A stretch of DNA of 64,000 nucleotides, taken from assembly GCA_018660835.1 (NCBI GenBank), contig JABJJN010000020.1, positions 62,001 to 126,000 on the forward strand, read 5' to 3'. Source of the stretch: Gemmatimonadota bacterium (GTDB taxonomy: Bacteria; Latescibacterota; UBA2968; UBA8231). Numbering within the stretch: position 1 is the stretch's first letter; the number at the start of each line of letters is the position of its first letter. Positions 17,876 to 27,200 of the stretch are shown here, one piece after another. The notes beneath the pieces are model-generated. The model was not told the origin of the DNA. It did not search any database and saw only the letters and a program-made list of their open reading frames with translations. The translations under genes were made by a program, and so were the position numbers.

Positions 17876-19984
17876 TCATCTTCTCAGCTCGAGCGACTTC
17901 TCCTGATGATTGTAGCCCACGAGATAGATCCTGCTGCGCTCGACGTCGACGGTGGTCGCCAATCGCAGTTTCGGTGCCTTCTGCAGGCTGATATCCTGCG
18001 GTCTCAGATCGACAGCAAACTGGTGTGATCCTGGTGCGACGGTGATGTCCTCATCAAGAGCCAGCGGCCGGTCAGCGTGCACGCCGGCATGCTCAATTGC
18101 ACGCGCCAATACGGCAACGCCATCCACACTCACCGTCAGCATATAGGTGGGGGCGATTTTCTCGCACTCAGTGGGACGGCGCATGTGCAGGGGCAGCGCT
18201 GCAAGTTCCTCGGCACTCAGATCGCGGCACTCTTCTATCACAAGACCAGGAACCTGGGCGCCAATGCGCAGCACACCCTCGGTGGGCGTTTCACCCATGG
18301 GGACTCTGCTGAGAGCTCCTATCAGCAGCAGCAAGGCCGCTGAAGCGAGCGTTCCCTTGATGTAGCCAGCCACGCGAGAAGGCTGTGGGCCGATGATATC
18401 GGTGTGGTCATCGAGATTGCGGACGCCCTGTCGGAACCAGTCCAGTCGGGTGAAAACGTGCCGCCCTTCGGCGGCCGAGAAGGATTCCAGCGTCACCCGC
18501 CTCTTGTCGATTCGGCGCGAGACCGAGGGGGGGCGCTTATGGAACGTGCGCAGATTCAACAACTCCACACCCTCGCGGGTCAGGCAGTTGCGTGTCGGGC
18601 AGCCCCAGACAAAGACACCGCCGCAGGTCGTGAGCAGTTGTTCGAGGATCTGTGTATGCATCGTGCCGATACAACCGGTCGGATAGATCCTTACATCGTC
18701 GTGCTCGGCGATGTAGCGCTCAAGATGTCTGCGGGCACCGGGATTGTGTTCGCAGAAAACGGCGATCACATCTGTATCTGTTACGGGCAGGATGCTGTCG
18801 TTGAACCTTTGCAGTGCCATTTGCTGAGTCGCCCCTATGCTGTGCGGCGGCCCGATGGCCAGATCATCACATGAGGCTGAGCAGATCCCACAACTGACAC
18901 ACAGTGCCGGATTCACCTGCGAATGGGGCAGTCTGCCGTCATCGCGGGGCACCATCGAGATCGCTTCATATGGACAGTCGGCCGAACACTGACCACAGCC
19001 GGTGCAGGCAGACGTATCGGACGTCGACGGCTGAAGCTGCGTGTCTTTGGCTGGTTTCCACCACCAGGGAAGGGACAGGCCCACGACGAGGATGCCGCAG
19101 ACAAATAGCAGGGAATACTGCGGTGACAGCGACGAGAGCACGGGCAACCAGAAGGCAAAGAACCAGTCCACTTCCACGACACCCGGTAGTGTGAACAGGT
19201 CAGCTTCGGGTAGAAGGGGCGCGGGCCAGAGCACAGACAGGGCTAAGAGGGCCAGACCTGCGACCCACATGATCGGCTTGAGGGGGATCCAAACGGAGCG
19301 CGCCAGTTTCGCCGTATGCACCCACAGGACAAAGATCATGCCCAGGGGCAGAACAATGTGCAGGAACAGATTCATGAAAAAGAACGACGCTTCCATCGAA
19401 TTGCTGCCGTTGAAGGCCTGCCCGAGGGCATCGTTCAGGAAGGGTACACTCTGCATCATGCGGGCACCGGCCATTGCCAGCACCTGCCCCTGCGTATCCC
19501 AGACCATTACGTAACCAGTCCAGGCAGAGATCCACAGGACCACCAGCAGAATGACACCGCTGATCCAGGCCAGGGTTCGCGGGCCCCAGGTCTTGCCCTG
19601 GATCTGGCCCTGCAGGATGTGATAGACGACGGCGACAGCACAGGCGTCAGTGGCGTATCGATGCAGTGCACGCATCCAACGCCCGATCCAGATCTGGTCC
19701 TGAAGTCGTTGAATCGACTGATAGGGTGCAGCGACATCGTAGAATACGAGCAGATAGAGACCCGTCAGAAAGACGAGGGCGAGGAGCCCCACTGCCAGGG
19801 TGCCGCTGCGATAGAAGGGATTGTATTTCGACTGATAGAGGCGATCGAAGAGATGGTTGATCGGTACGATCAGGTGAGTGAGTACAGCGGTCATGGTGGG
19901 GCGTGGTATGGACTGCTTCGGCCCCCTGACCTGTAACCCGGCCGGTGCCGACGCAGACGGTACAGGCTCCTGGATCTTGCTCAT
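17876..19984 (-). CDS. Cytochrome b / 2x[4Fe-4S] ferredoxin / MvhD-like fusion
   Basis: In this 702-residue multidomain redox protein, residues ~32-260 form a cytochrome b N-terminal four-helix bundle with two heme pairs, H108/H122 and H209/H223, both H-x13-H. Residues ~327-372 are a bacterial ferredoxin (C327,330,333,337 and C362,365,368,372: CTGCGQCSADCP and CVSCGICSASC). Residues ~404-500 resemble MvhD/hydrogenase iron-sulfur subunit (AVFCEHNPGARRH, YPTGCIGTMH, VWGCPTRNC). A further membrane span near 545-565 is followed by an extracytoplasmic beta domain. It could pass quinol electrons to a downstream acceptor. It overlaps the SCO gene (ATGA) and closes the heme-copper operon. Confidence 0.75.
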   Translation of the reverse strand: MSKIQEPVPSASAPAGLQVRGPKQSIPRPTMTAVLTHLIVPINHLFDRLYQSKYNPFYRSGTLAVGLLALVFLTGLYLLVFYDVAAPYQSIQRLQDQIWIGRWMRALHRYATDACAVAVVYHILQGQIQGKTWGPRTLAWISGVILLVVLWISAWTGYVMVWDTQGQVLAMAGARMMQSVPFLNDALGQAFNGSNSMEASFFFMNLFLHIVLPLGMIFVLWVHTAKLARSVWIPLKPIMWVAGLALLALSVLWPAPLLPEADLFTLPGVVEVDWFFAFWLPVLSSLSPQYSLLFVCGILVVGLSLPWWWKPAKDTQLQPSTSDTSACTGCGQCSADCPYEAISMVPRDDGRLPHSQVNPALCVSCGICSASCDDLAIGPPHSIGATQQMALQRFNDSILPVTDTDVIAVFCEHNPGARRHLERYIAEHDDVRIYPTGCIGTMHTQILEQLLTTCGGVFVWGCPTRNCLTREGVELLNLRTFHKRPPSVSRRIDKRRVTLESFSAAEGRHVFTRLDWFRQGVRNLDDHTDIIGPQPSRVAGYIKGTLASAALLLLIGALSRVPMGETPTEGVLRIGAQVPGLVIEECRDLSAEELAALPLHMRRPTECEKIAPTYMLTVSVDGVAVLARAIEHAGVHADRPLALDEDITVAPGSHQFAVDLRPQDISLQKAPKLRLATTVDVERSRIYLVGYNHQEKSLELRR

Positions 19985-20916
19985 CGCCGGTGGTCGGCGG
20001 CCAAACTGGCGGGTTTGATGACTCGATTCACTGCAGTCTTCAGCCAGCCCACATTCGGATTGTTGAAGGCGTAGGCGATTTCGCCCTCGCCATCCAGCAA
20101 GTAAACGAGCGCCGGATGGGTCACATCTCCCGTCTTCTCGTCACGTTGCCGCGGCACATTGTATGCGTCCAGGGTCGCCAAGACATCATCCACCGGTCCG
20201 GACAGAACGTGGGCATTCGCACCCAGTCCCCAGTGTTCGGCCAGAGTTGGAAGGGCTCGCGGCGTGTCGCGCCATGGATCCAGCGTGACGACGAGAATCT
20301 TCACCTCGTCCACCGAGAACTCGTCAGCAGCTTGCAGCACATTGGTCAGGATGACAGGACAGACCGTCTTGCAATGGGCAAAGGCAAAAGTGAGAAACAC
20401 GGCGCCACTGCCCATGCTTTCCGGTGAAATCTGTGCGCCGTGCTGGTCGGTCAGGGTGAAGGATGCCGCCTTCGTGTTCAACCGCGGATAGTCGAGGGGC
20501 AACTCACCCGGTGTCTCGAAGGAATAGGTCGCTGAGGCCACATCGATGCCGGCCTCAATTCGGCCCTTAACCCACATTCCCTCGATGAGGAGGCTCGACA
20601 GTGCGACGAGGGCCAGAGCCTGTCCGCCCCGCGATGAGAGCATGGCTGTCACGCCCTGGCGGACCTCGTGACCCATGGCGACGACCAATCCCGCCAGAAA
20701 TGACAGCGGCCCCAGGGCTAATACCATCCAGCCGTAGGTATCGGGCAACCCGGTCTCGCTGGTGCCGAAACAGGCAGACTGAGCGCGCAGCAGCCACTCA
20801 GGCGTGGCTTCCGGTGCCTGGTAGAAAGCCATCCCCCATAGGAGCATAGTGATCACCATCCAGCACAACAGGAGAGTGACGGGCAGAATGGGTGCAGAGT
20901 CTCTTGTTGTTGTCAT
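19981..20916 (-). CDS. SCO1/SenC-family copper protein with N-terminal membrane domain
   Basis: The protein has 311 residues. The C-terminal half is a thioredoxin-fold SCO domain: FTLTDQHGAQISPESM, FAFAHCKTVCPVILTNVL with copper-binding C182 and C186, VVTLDPWRDTPRALP, and H267 in GDVTHPALVYLLD. SCO proteins deliver copper to the CuA site of subunit II. Unusually the N-terminal ~120 residues hold three membrane spans before the SCO domain instead of one anchor. The gene lies between subunit I and the cytochrome b fusion and overlaps the latter's start by four bases, so the protein almost certainly serves this oxidoreductase complex. Confidence 0.85.
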   Translation of the reverse strand: MTTTRDSAPILPVTLLLCWMVITMLLWGMAFYQAPEATPEWLLRAQSACFGTSETGLPDTYGWMVLALGPLSFLAGLVVAMGHEVRQGVTAMLSSRGGQALALVALSSLLIEGMWVKGRIEAGIDVASATYSFETPGELPLDYPRLNTKAASFTLTDQHGAQISPESMGSGAVFLTFAFAHCKTVCPVILTNVLQAADEFSVDEVKILVVTLDPWRDTPRALPTLAEHWGLGANAHVLSGPVDDVLATLDAYNVPRQRDEKTGDVTHPALVYLLDGEGEIAYAFNNPNVGWLKTAVNRVIKPASLAADHRR

Positions 20917-20968
20917 ATCAGAATTGTCCGTGGGTCCTAGCAGAATCTTGTGGGGGCTGAGTTGAACC

Positions 20969-21002
20969 CAGGGTGGCTTACCAGATCCGGCAAGCCACCC
21001 TG
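20969..21002 (-). terminator. Intercistronic hairpin between subunit I and SCO genes
   Basis: A perfect 11-bp inverted repeat (CAGGGTGGCTT ... AAGCCACCCTG) with a 12-base loop follows the subunit I stop by 14 bases and precedes the SCO start by 52 bases. No T-run follows on the minus strand, so it may be a processing/stabilising hairpin or weak attenuator lowering SCO and cytochrome b expression relative to subunits I and II, not a full terminator. Confidence 0.5.
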
Positions 21003-21016
21003 ATTCACGACGATCG

Positions 21017-22750
21017 CTAACCGATCTTCCAGAGGAAGGAGAGAATTTTCCAGTTGGCGAAGTAGTAGATCACGAAACAGGCCAGGAAAATGAAGACAAG
21101 GATCATCGTACCTGGCGCACCCTTGAGGTGCACACGTTCCATGTCCTCCCCTTCATGGATCTGCTTGGGCAAGGACAACACGCCTGACGGCAGACCACTG
21201 ACTCGGTTCTCAATGTCTCCGGCGACGATACGCTTGCCGAAGAACACGGTGACCACAGCGATGGCGATGAAGATGAGCACACCCGTCGCGGCAATCAGGC
21301 CACCGATCCCCAGTCCGGCCTGCAGCAGGTTAACGACTGGATGGAAATCGACGGAGAAAGGTGCCCCCGAGGAAAAACTGGTGTCCCAGTGGCGACGCGG
21401 GACACCAAAGACGCCCATGAAGGTCATCGACATGGCCATCAAGGTAAGGCCACCAGCGAAGATGTATGGCTGCACTTTCGCCAGCCCCCAGAAGGCGATC
21501 CGCTTCTGAAAGATCAACGGCAGGACATAGTAGGTCACGGCCATGAAGGAGAGGGCCGTGCCGCCGACGACAGTGGCGTGGAAGTGACCGGGCAGTCGCA
21601 TCGTGTTGTGGGCGATGATGTTGATCTGCTCGGTGCCGATGGTGACACCGGTAATGCCGCCGAAGAAGCCGAAGATGATGATCGAAAAGATCATACCAGA
21701 GAAACCCGGATCACCCCAGGGTGCCTTGCGCAGCCACTCAAAAGTGCCGCTCGTGAAACCGCGCAGACGCTGGCCCATCTCGATGCCGGCAGGAACGGTG
21801 AAGCCGTGGATCATACTGGCCAGCACCGCGAGATACATGGCGTAACTCGTGTTCCAGACCTTCCATGCCGGTCCCATACCCGGATCGACCAGCAGGTGAT
21901 GGGCCGAGGCCAGGGAGATGAACAACACATAGAGGACAAAAGCTGTGCGACTGATCTTTTCATTGATCACCACGCCACCGACGGTCATTGCCGCAAGGAA
22001 GTACCAAATGGAGACCATGGCGGCCACGTTGATCTGCTGCGCACTGTGCCCCAGGGCCCAGAAGATCAGGCGGTAGACCTGTGCATCCATCGGCATCAGA
22101 TCCATCGACCACAGTAGCGTCGGGATGTAGATGAGTGCGCCATGCAGCAGGGTGATGACGGCGATGATCGCCGCTGTGAGGGCGCCGAAGGTAACCAGCG
22201 GCATGGAACCCTCGAAGGTTCCCTCCTTCTTCGCGATGATTACTGTCGCGATGAAATGGAAGGAGACGATCAGGGCGCCCACGGCAAACAGGATGATGCC
22301 CAGGTAGTAGAGTGGATGCGCCTTGAGAGGTGGGTAGGATGTGAAGAGCACATCCGCGTGTCCCGTAAAGACCGTGCCATTCGTCACGACCATACCGACG
22401 ACCATCAGGCCGAATGCGACCCATCCCAATTTGGGTGCCGGTAGTCGACTGTTGAGCAGTACCGGTCCGGCAAAGTAGAGAATCGCCATCTCAAAAAAGA
22501 CAATGAAGAAGATCAGCATATTGAGGCCATGCGCTGTCAGAAAACGGTAGAACAAGCCTACCGGCAGCAGGTGCACGGCTTCCCAACGCGTCAGGACCAG
22601 GCCGATGGCGGCGATGACGCCGAACAGCATGCACACGATCGCCACGACGGCATTGGCCTTGATCAGATTGTCCGCGGTCTTGTCGACCTTGAGCCCGGTG
22701 ACGGAGCAGACGCGAAAACGATCAATCAGAGACTGTGTGAGGTCGGTCAT
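21017..22750 (-). CDS. B-family heme-copper oxidoreductase subunit I, Tyr-to-Gln variant (eNOR-like)
   Basis: A 577-residue protein with about 13 membrane helices. Numbering from the ATG at 22750 (GGAGG nine bases before; a GTG two codons earlier is the alternative), the low-spin heme ligand is H74 in LTAHGLN and the CuB site uses H235 and H284/H285 (SAHHLLVDPG). High- and low-spin heme ligands H389/H391 lie in LPGHFHATV. In oxygen reductases the first CuB His is followed four residues later by the cross-linked Tyr (GHP.VY). Here the motif is GHSAQQIN, with Q239 in that place. Loss of this Tyr is a hallmark of NO-reducing members such as eNOR. Other regions align with ba3-type oxidases. Confidence 0.85.
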   Translation of the reverse strand: MTDLTQSLIDRFRVCSVTGLKVDKTADNLIKANAVVAIVCMLFGVIAAIGLVLTRWEAVHLLPVGLFYRFLTAHGLNMLIFFIVFFEMAILYFAGPVLLNSRLPAPKLGWVAFGLMVVGMVVTNGTVFTGHADVLFTSYPPLKAHPLYYLGIILFAVGALIVSFHFIATVIIAKKEGTFEGSMPLVTFGALTAAIIAVITLLHGALIYIPTLLWSMDLMPMDAQVYRLIFWALGHSAQQINVAAMVSIWYFLAAMTVGGVVINEKISRTAFVLYVLFISLASAHHLLVDPGMGPAWKVWNTSYAMYLAVLASMIHGFTVPAGIEMGQRLRGFTSGTFEWLRKAPWGDPGFSGMIFSIIIFGFFGGITGVTIGTEQINIIAHNTMRLPGHFHATVVGGTALSFMAVTYYVLPLIFQKRIAFWGLAKVQPYIFAGGLTLMAMSMTFMGVFGVPRRHWDTSFSSGAPFSVDFHPVVNLLQAGLGIGGLIAATGVLIFIAIAVVTVFFGKRIVAGDIENRVSGLPSGVLSLPKQIHEGEDMERVHLKGAPGTMILVFIFLACFVIYYFANWKILSFLWKIG

Positions 22751-22752
22751 GA

Positions 22753-23310
22753 TCACGCCCCTCCTTTTTCGACGATGATCTTGCCAACCATCAGATGGTG
22801 GCCAATACCACAGAATTCGTTGCAGATGATGCGGAAATCACCTGCTTCATTCGGCGTGATGCGCAGGCCGTAGTCATACCCGGGCAGGACCTGGATATTG
22901 ATATTGAGTGGAAAGAGGCTGAAACCGTGGTTGAGGTCAGCCGATGACAGGTGCAGGGTATAGTCGGCACCTTCCTGCAGTTTCACCACCGGATACCACT
23001 GCCACATACGACCCAGCAGGTAGACGTCACTGCCCGGAGGTGGAGCGACGACGGGGATGCCCATCTCATCGCCCACCTTGTAGTCGGCAACAAACTGATT
23101 TACCCGTTCAGTGAAGGCCTCAGGTGTGACTCTGGCACGGATGCCGGTGGGATTCTGGCCTCCCTTGAGATGCCAGAAGGGCATCATGGCGAACAGGATC
23201 ATGCACCACACGAAGGCGATGGTGACCCAGAGTTTTTCCTGTTTGTTTGCAGGTGTCCACCAGACACCTGGCGGGGAGAGGATCCCCGACTGCATTCGTC
23301 CTTTGGCCAT
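22753..23310 (-). CDS. Heme-copper oxidoreductase subunit II with CuA site
   Basis: The protein has 185 residues: one N-terminal membrane anchor (WVTIAFVWCMILFAMMPFWH) followed by a cupredoxin domain facing the periplasm. The CuA motif is intact: an upstream His in LNHGFSLFP, then CNEFCGIGHHLMVG, giving C-x-E-x-C-G-x-x-H-x-x-M. CuA accepts electrons from a soluble cytochrome c or cupredoxin and passes them to subunit I. Its short length and single span match ba3-type and eNOR-type subunit II. A GGAGAGG site stands before the ATG, and its end overlaps the GTG alternative start of subunit I. Confidence 0.9.
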   Translation of the reverse strand: MAKGRMQSGILSPPGVWWTPANKQEKLWVTIAFVWCMILFAMMPFWHLKGGQNPTGIRARVTPEAFTERVNQFVADYKVGDEMGIPVVAPPPGSDVYLLGRMWQWYPVVKLQEGADYTLHLSSADLNHGFSLFPLNINIQVLPGYDYGLRITPNEAGDFRIICNEFCGIGHHLMVGKIIVEKGGA

Positions 23311-23326
23311 TGAAACCTCTCCTTCC

Positions 23327-23479
23327 TTAGGGTAGCGTCGCCTGTGGCAGACTGGTGATTTCGATCAGGCCCCAGATCGTGTAGAAGCCGAACATGGCGA
23401 CCAGGCCAGCGACCAGCAGCAGAATCGGTCGGTCGTACAGGCGCTGCCCCAAGGGAATTTTTTCGCCCTCGTCAGTCAT
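23327..23479 (-). CDS. 50-residue single-span subunit (CbaD/subunit IIa-like)
   Basis: A small gene ahead of subunit II encodes MTDEGEKIPLGQRLYDRPIL followed by one membrane helix (LLVAGLVAMFGFYTIWGLIE) and a short tail ending in LPQATLP. It has a strong GGGAGGG site 6 bases before the ATG and ends 16 bases before the subunit II start. In ba3 oxidases a ~34-residue single helix (subunit IIa, CbaD) packs against subunits I and II in the same operon position. Size, topology and place support the same role; sequence identity cannot be assessed. Confidence 0.65.
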   Translation of the reverse strand: MTDEGEKIPLGQRLYDRPILLLVAGLVAMFGFYTIWGLIEITSLPQATLP

Positions 23480-23528
23480 GAATCCCTCCCGTTTGCGAAC
23501 ACATGGGTAAAAGCTTCGTATACTATAT

Positions 23529-23562
23529 CTTGATAAAAAGATCTCTTTATCTTTTTATCAAG
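23529..23562. promoter_or_regulatory. 34-bp perfect palindrome between divergent respiratory genes
   Basis: Two 14-bp arms (CTTGATAAAAAGAT and ATCTTTTTATCAAG) around a 6-bp spacer CTCTTT lie midway between the oxidoreductase operon (start 23479) and the cytochrome c gene (start 23618). The arms contain TTGAT/ATCAA half-sites like FNR/DNR-family boxes but with much wider spacing, and AAGAT/ATCTT half-sites reminiscent of NsrR-type operators. A regulator acting on both directions is the simplest reading; an AT-rich tract around it suits promoters. Confidence 0.6.
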
Positions 23563-23617
23563 TGACAATATAGGACGACCAGGCCTTCTGAGGCCAATTT
23601 ACCGAGGGAGAACGGGG

Positions 23618-24244
23618 ATGAAGGGAGTCTTTGGAGCGGCGTTGATCGTGGTCTGCGGTCTCAGTCCGGGTCAAGTAGTTGCCGCAGGAAACGCAGAAAA
23701 TGGAAAGGCACACTATACCATCTGTCTGGCCTGCCATGGTGCAAACGGCGAAGGGAATCCGGCGATTCACTCACCGACGATCGGCGGTCAGGAGACGTGG
23801 TATGTGGAAAGACAACTACAGAATTTCAAGTCAGGCGTGCGCGGCACCCATCCGAAAGACATGTACGGCGCTCAGATGCGACCCATGTCGATGACGCTGA
23901 CAAGTGATCAGATCGTGGCGGATGTAGCTGCCTATGTGAACACCTTGAGACCAGCCCCCCCGAAACCCAGCATCAGCGGTGACGCAGCGGCGGCCGAAGC
24001 AAGTTACGCCTTGTGCGCACCGTGCCACGGCGCTCGTGGCGAAGGGAACATCGCCTTCAATGCGCCGCGACTGATCGGCCAACACGATTGGTACGTCGTG
24101 CAGCAGTTGGTGAATTTTCGTGATGGTCTTCGCGGCACGAAGCTCGAAGACACCTTTGGCATGCAGATGCGACCCATGGCCATGACGCTCATGAACGACG
24201 AAGCGGTGAGAAACATGGCAGCCTTTATCGCCAGCCTGAAGTAA
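23618..24244 (+). CDS. Periplasmic diheme cytochrome c (c4-like)
   Basis: The 208-residue protein has a Sec signal peptide (cleaved near VVAAG) and two class I cytochrome c domains in tandem. Heme sites are CLACH (36-40) and CAPCH (133-137), each followed by HGANGEGN/HGARGEGN and a distal axial methionine in the near-identical AQMRPMSMTLT and MQMRPMAMTLM segments. The internal repeat shows duplication. It would carry electrons to the CuA site of the divergently encoded subunit II, with the shared palindrome co-regulating both. Length and layout match cytochrome c4 or c553-like diheme proteins. Confidence 0.88.
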   Translation: MKGVFGAALIVVCGLSPGQVVAAGNAENGKAHYTICLACHGANGEGNPAIHSPTIGGQETWYVERQLQNFKSGVRGTHPKDMYGAQMRPMSMTLTSDQIVADVAAYVNTLRPAPPKPSISGDAAAAEASYALCAPCHGARGEGNIAFNAPRLIGQHDWYVVQQLVNFRDGLRGTKLEDTFGMQMRPMAMTLMNDEAVRNMAAFIASLK

Positions 24245-24267
24245 GGCGCGAAAGTGACTTGCAGGCC

Positions 24268-24282
24268 CGGTCTATCAGACCG
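24268..24282. terminator. Short hairpin at convergent gene ends
   Basis: CGGTCT ATC AGACCG forms a 6-bp stem with a 3-base loop over the stop codon of the pseudokinase gene and 24 bases after the cytochrome c stop. It lies between convergent genes, which suits a bidirectional terminator, but there is no T-run on either side. Confidence 0.25.
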
Positions 24283-27200
24283 CTTCCAGTTGCTGTATGG
24301 ATGCCCGGACTCGATCGAGATCCGGGCGAGCGTCGATGCGGGCAAAGATGTACTCCGCCTCACGTAGTGGACCAATGGCATCACCGGCCGAACCACTGAG
24401 CCGGTTGAGTTCACCTAACTCGTAGAGTGCCTCGCCCAAGCTGATCGACTCGCCGTAGCGGCGATTGATCTCGATGCTCTGCTCAAGGAATTGCTGACCA
24501 TCGCTCCACTGTTCCAGGGTACGGCACTGCCGACCGTAGAGCCGAAGTGTATCCGCCGTCCCGAGGGCGTCATCCTGGCGGCGAAAACCCGTCAAGGCAC
24601 GAGCGAGCGCCTGTCGAGACTCACTCATCTCACCCTTTCCGATCAAGGCCTCTGCGCGGTTGAGGTAGATCGCTGGTTCGTGCAATGACAGCCGTGTCTG
24701 ACGACAAAGCGACAGTGCCCGATCGTATAGTTCGAGACTGTCGTCCCAACGTTCCTGGTCGGAACGCAACATTCCCATGTTATAGAGAGTGAGCACGGTC
24801 TGGCCCGATACGTCTCGCCGAGCGTCGAGATCGAGTGCCTCCTGATACAAGGCCCATGCCCGATCGAACTGACCTCGCACCGTGGCCAGTACGGCAAGGT
24901 TGTTAACGACGTTGCTCGCCTCCGCAACATCAGTACTCGCCGGATCTGCTTCGTCGCCCGTGAGCATGGCTTGTGCTTCGAGCCAGCGTGACTCAGCCTG
25001 CTCGTGGCGGCCAGCTTCGAAGTCAACCGAGCCCCAGGCGATCAGCGCCTTCGCATAGAGTGGCCAGGACGTTTGCAGGTCGAGCGACTTGAGTCGGACC
25101 GTGACGTCGGCAAAACTCTCGCCCGCACTGTCGAGATGTCCTTGATTCAGTTCGAGGTCACCCGTCTCATAGATCGCCTGCGCCTCGATCAGCACGTAAC
25201 CGTGATCGGCGGCCATCTGACGGCATTGCTGGAAGCGTTCGGTCGCCGCCTCATAGTGAGCGAGATGGCCATACGCCCTGCCCGATTTCAGAAGGGCTGT
25301 GATCTGCGTCTCCACGTCTGACTGTGCACGTCCAGCTGCAAAAACATCGTCGTTGATGGCTGCCGCTTCATCCCAGCTGAAAATGTGAGCCGCCTCATCG
25401 GCGGCCTTCACCAGATGCGGCAGGGCATCGGCGAACTGTTCGGAAATGAACAGGTGATGTCCCAAGTCAGTGTGTGCTTCGCCGACCCAATCACGGTCAG
25501 CGATGAGACCCGCGAGCAGGCGATGGTATTCACGTCGAAGTTCGCCTGGCAATTCGCCATAAAGAACCTCGCGAATCATCGAGTGACTGAACTCGTAGTC
25601 GCCATCGACGGCGATCACCAATCGATGGATTTTCTCTAATTGGAAAAGCAGTCCGAGCAGCTCGACACGAGGCAGTCCCGACGCCTTCTCCAGCAAAGCG
25701 GACGAAAAACGTGAGCCTATGGCGGCGGCCAACTGCAGCAACTGGCGCTCCGCGGAACTCAGGCCATCAAGGCCTTCGCGTACAAGCGCCTCCACGCGCG
25801 CTGGGATCTCGGCACGATCGAAGTCGGGTTCAGCCTGCCAGATTCCGTTGCGGTTGAGCAGTAAGTGGCGGCTGCGTAGCAGTTTCAGCACTTCCATCGC
25901 AATGAAGGGATTGCCTTGAGACTGCCGATAGACGTATTCATCGAAGCCGGCACGGAACTCCGTGTCGAAAAACAGAGAACGAGTCAGGTGTGCCGTAGAT
26001 GCCTGCGACAATCTCGGGAGATCGATGCGAGTGCAATCGCTATCCCGCCACGCCTCAAGGACTCCCGACATGTGGGCATCTGTCTCGCGAGACCGGTCTT
26101 CAGGGCGATAGGTCGCGATCAGGAGGATGGGCGCTTCGGACAAGCGATGCGACAGGTGGCGAAGAAACTGCTGTGTTCCCGTGTCGCTCCAGTGCAAATC
26201 CTCGAGGACGACGATCAGTGGTCGGCACATAGCGGCGGCGTGCAGGATGTCGAACAGGATATCGAGAAAGCGGGTTTGTTCGGCACTCCCGCCATCATCG
26301 TCGCCGAACATCTGGGCCACGGTCGTCCGCAGGTCATCAGACGAGGGGGACTGTCGGATCAGCGTCGCGAGACCGGGCGCGGTTTCGACGAAAGTATCAG
26401 CTACAGATTCTCGGTCGGCGGCGATCAGGCCTTGATCGTGCGACAGCAACTGTGAAATGGCGTCAAAAATGGGAACGTAGGGACCCAAGGGCGCGCCAAA
26501 GAAACAACTGCCCTGCGCGACGTATCGATCACCCGTCTGCAACGACTCAGAAAACTCGGTTAGCAGTCGTGTCTTGCCGATACCCGCTTCGCCGGCGATG
26601 AATACCGCACGACCGTGACCGTCAGCGACCGATCGAGCCAGTTCCTGCACCTGGGCGATTTCCGTGTCCCGGCCCAGAAACTGCGGTTCGAATCGCTGAT
26701 GACGCCCGGCGGCCTGCGTCGATAACTCGCCATCGGTCTGGTGAATGTGGCTGACGCGAAGGAGTTGATGTCGACGAGAGATCGCTTCGAGTGCGGCAAG
26801 TGCCTGTGTGGCACTATTGAGGCGCTGTTCGGGTATTTTGGCCAGCAGCTGCTCTATCAGTTGATCCAATGCAGCCGGCACCGCCGCGTCATGTAGAGAA
26901 GGTGGTTCGGGCGACACGTTGAGCTGGTGATACACGAGTGTCGCCGGAGCGGTGGATGCAAATGGAACGCTGCCGGTGATCATCTGGTATAGGATCAGCC
27001 CTACAGAATACAGATCGGTCGCTGGACCAATGGTCCCTCCCAGGATCTGCTCGGGGGCCATGTGCTCGGCATTGCCGACAATTTCGTCGACGCGCGTCAG
27101 CATTGGGCTCGACGTCGATGATGGGCGGCCAAGGCCCGTGACCTTCACATGGCCTTGGGCATCGATACCGATATGTTGCGGTCGCAGATTGCCATGTAGC

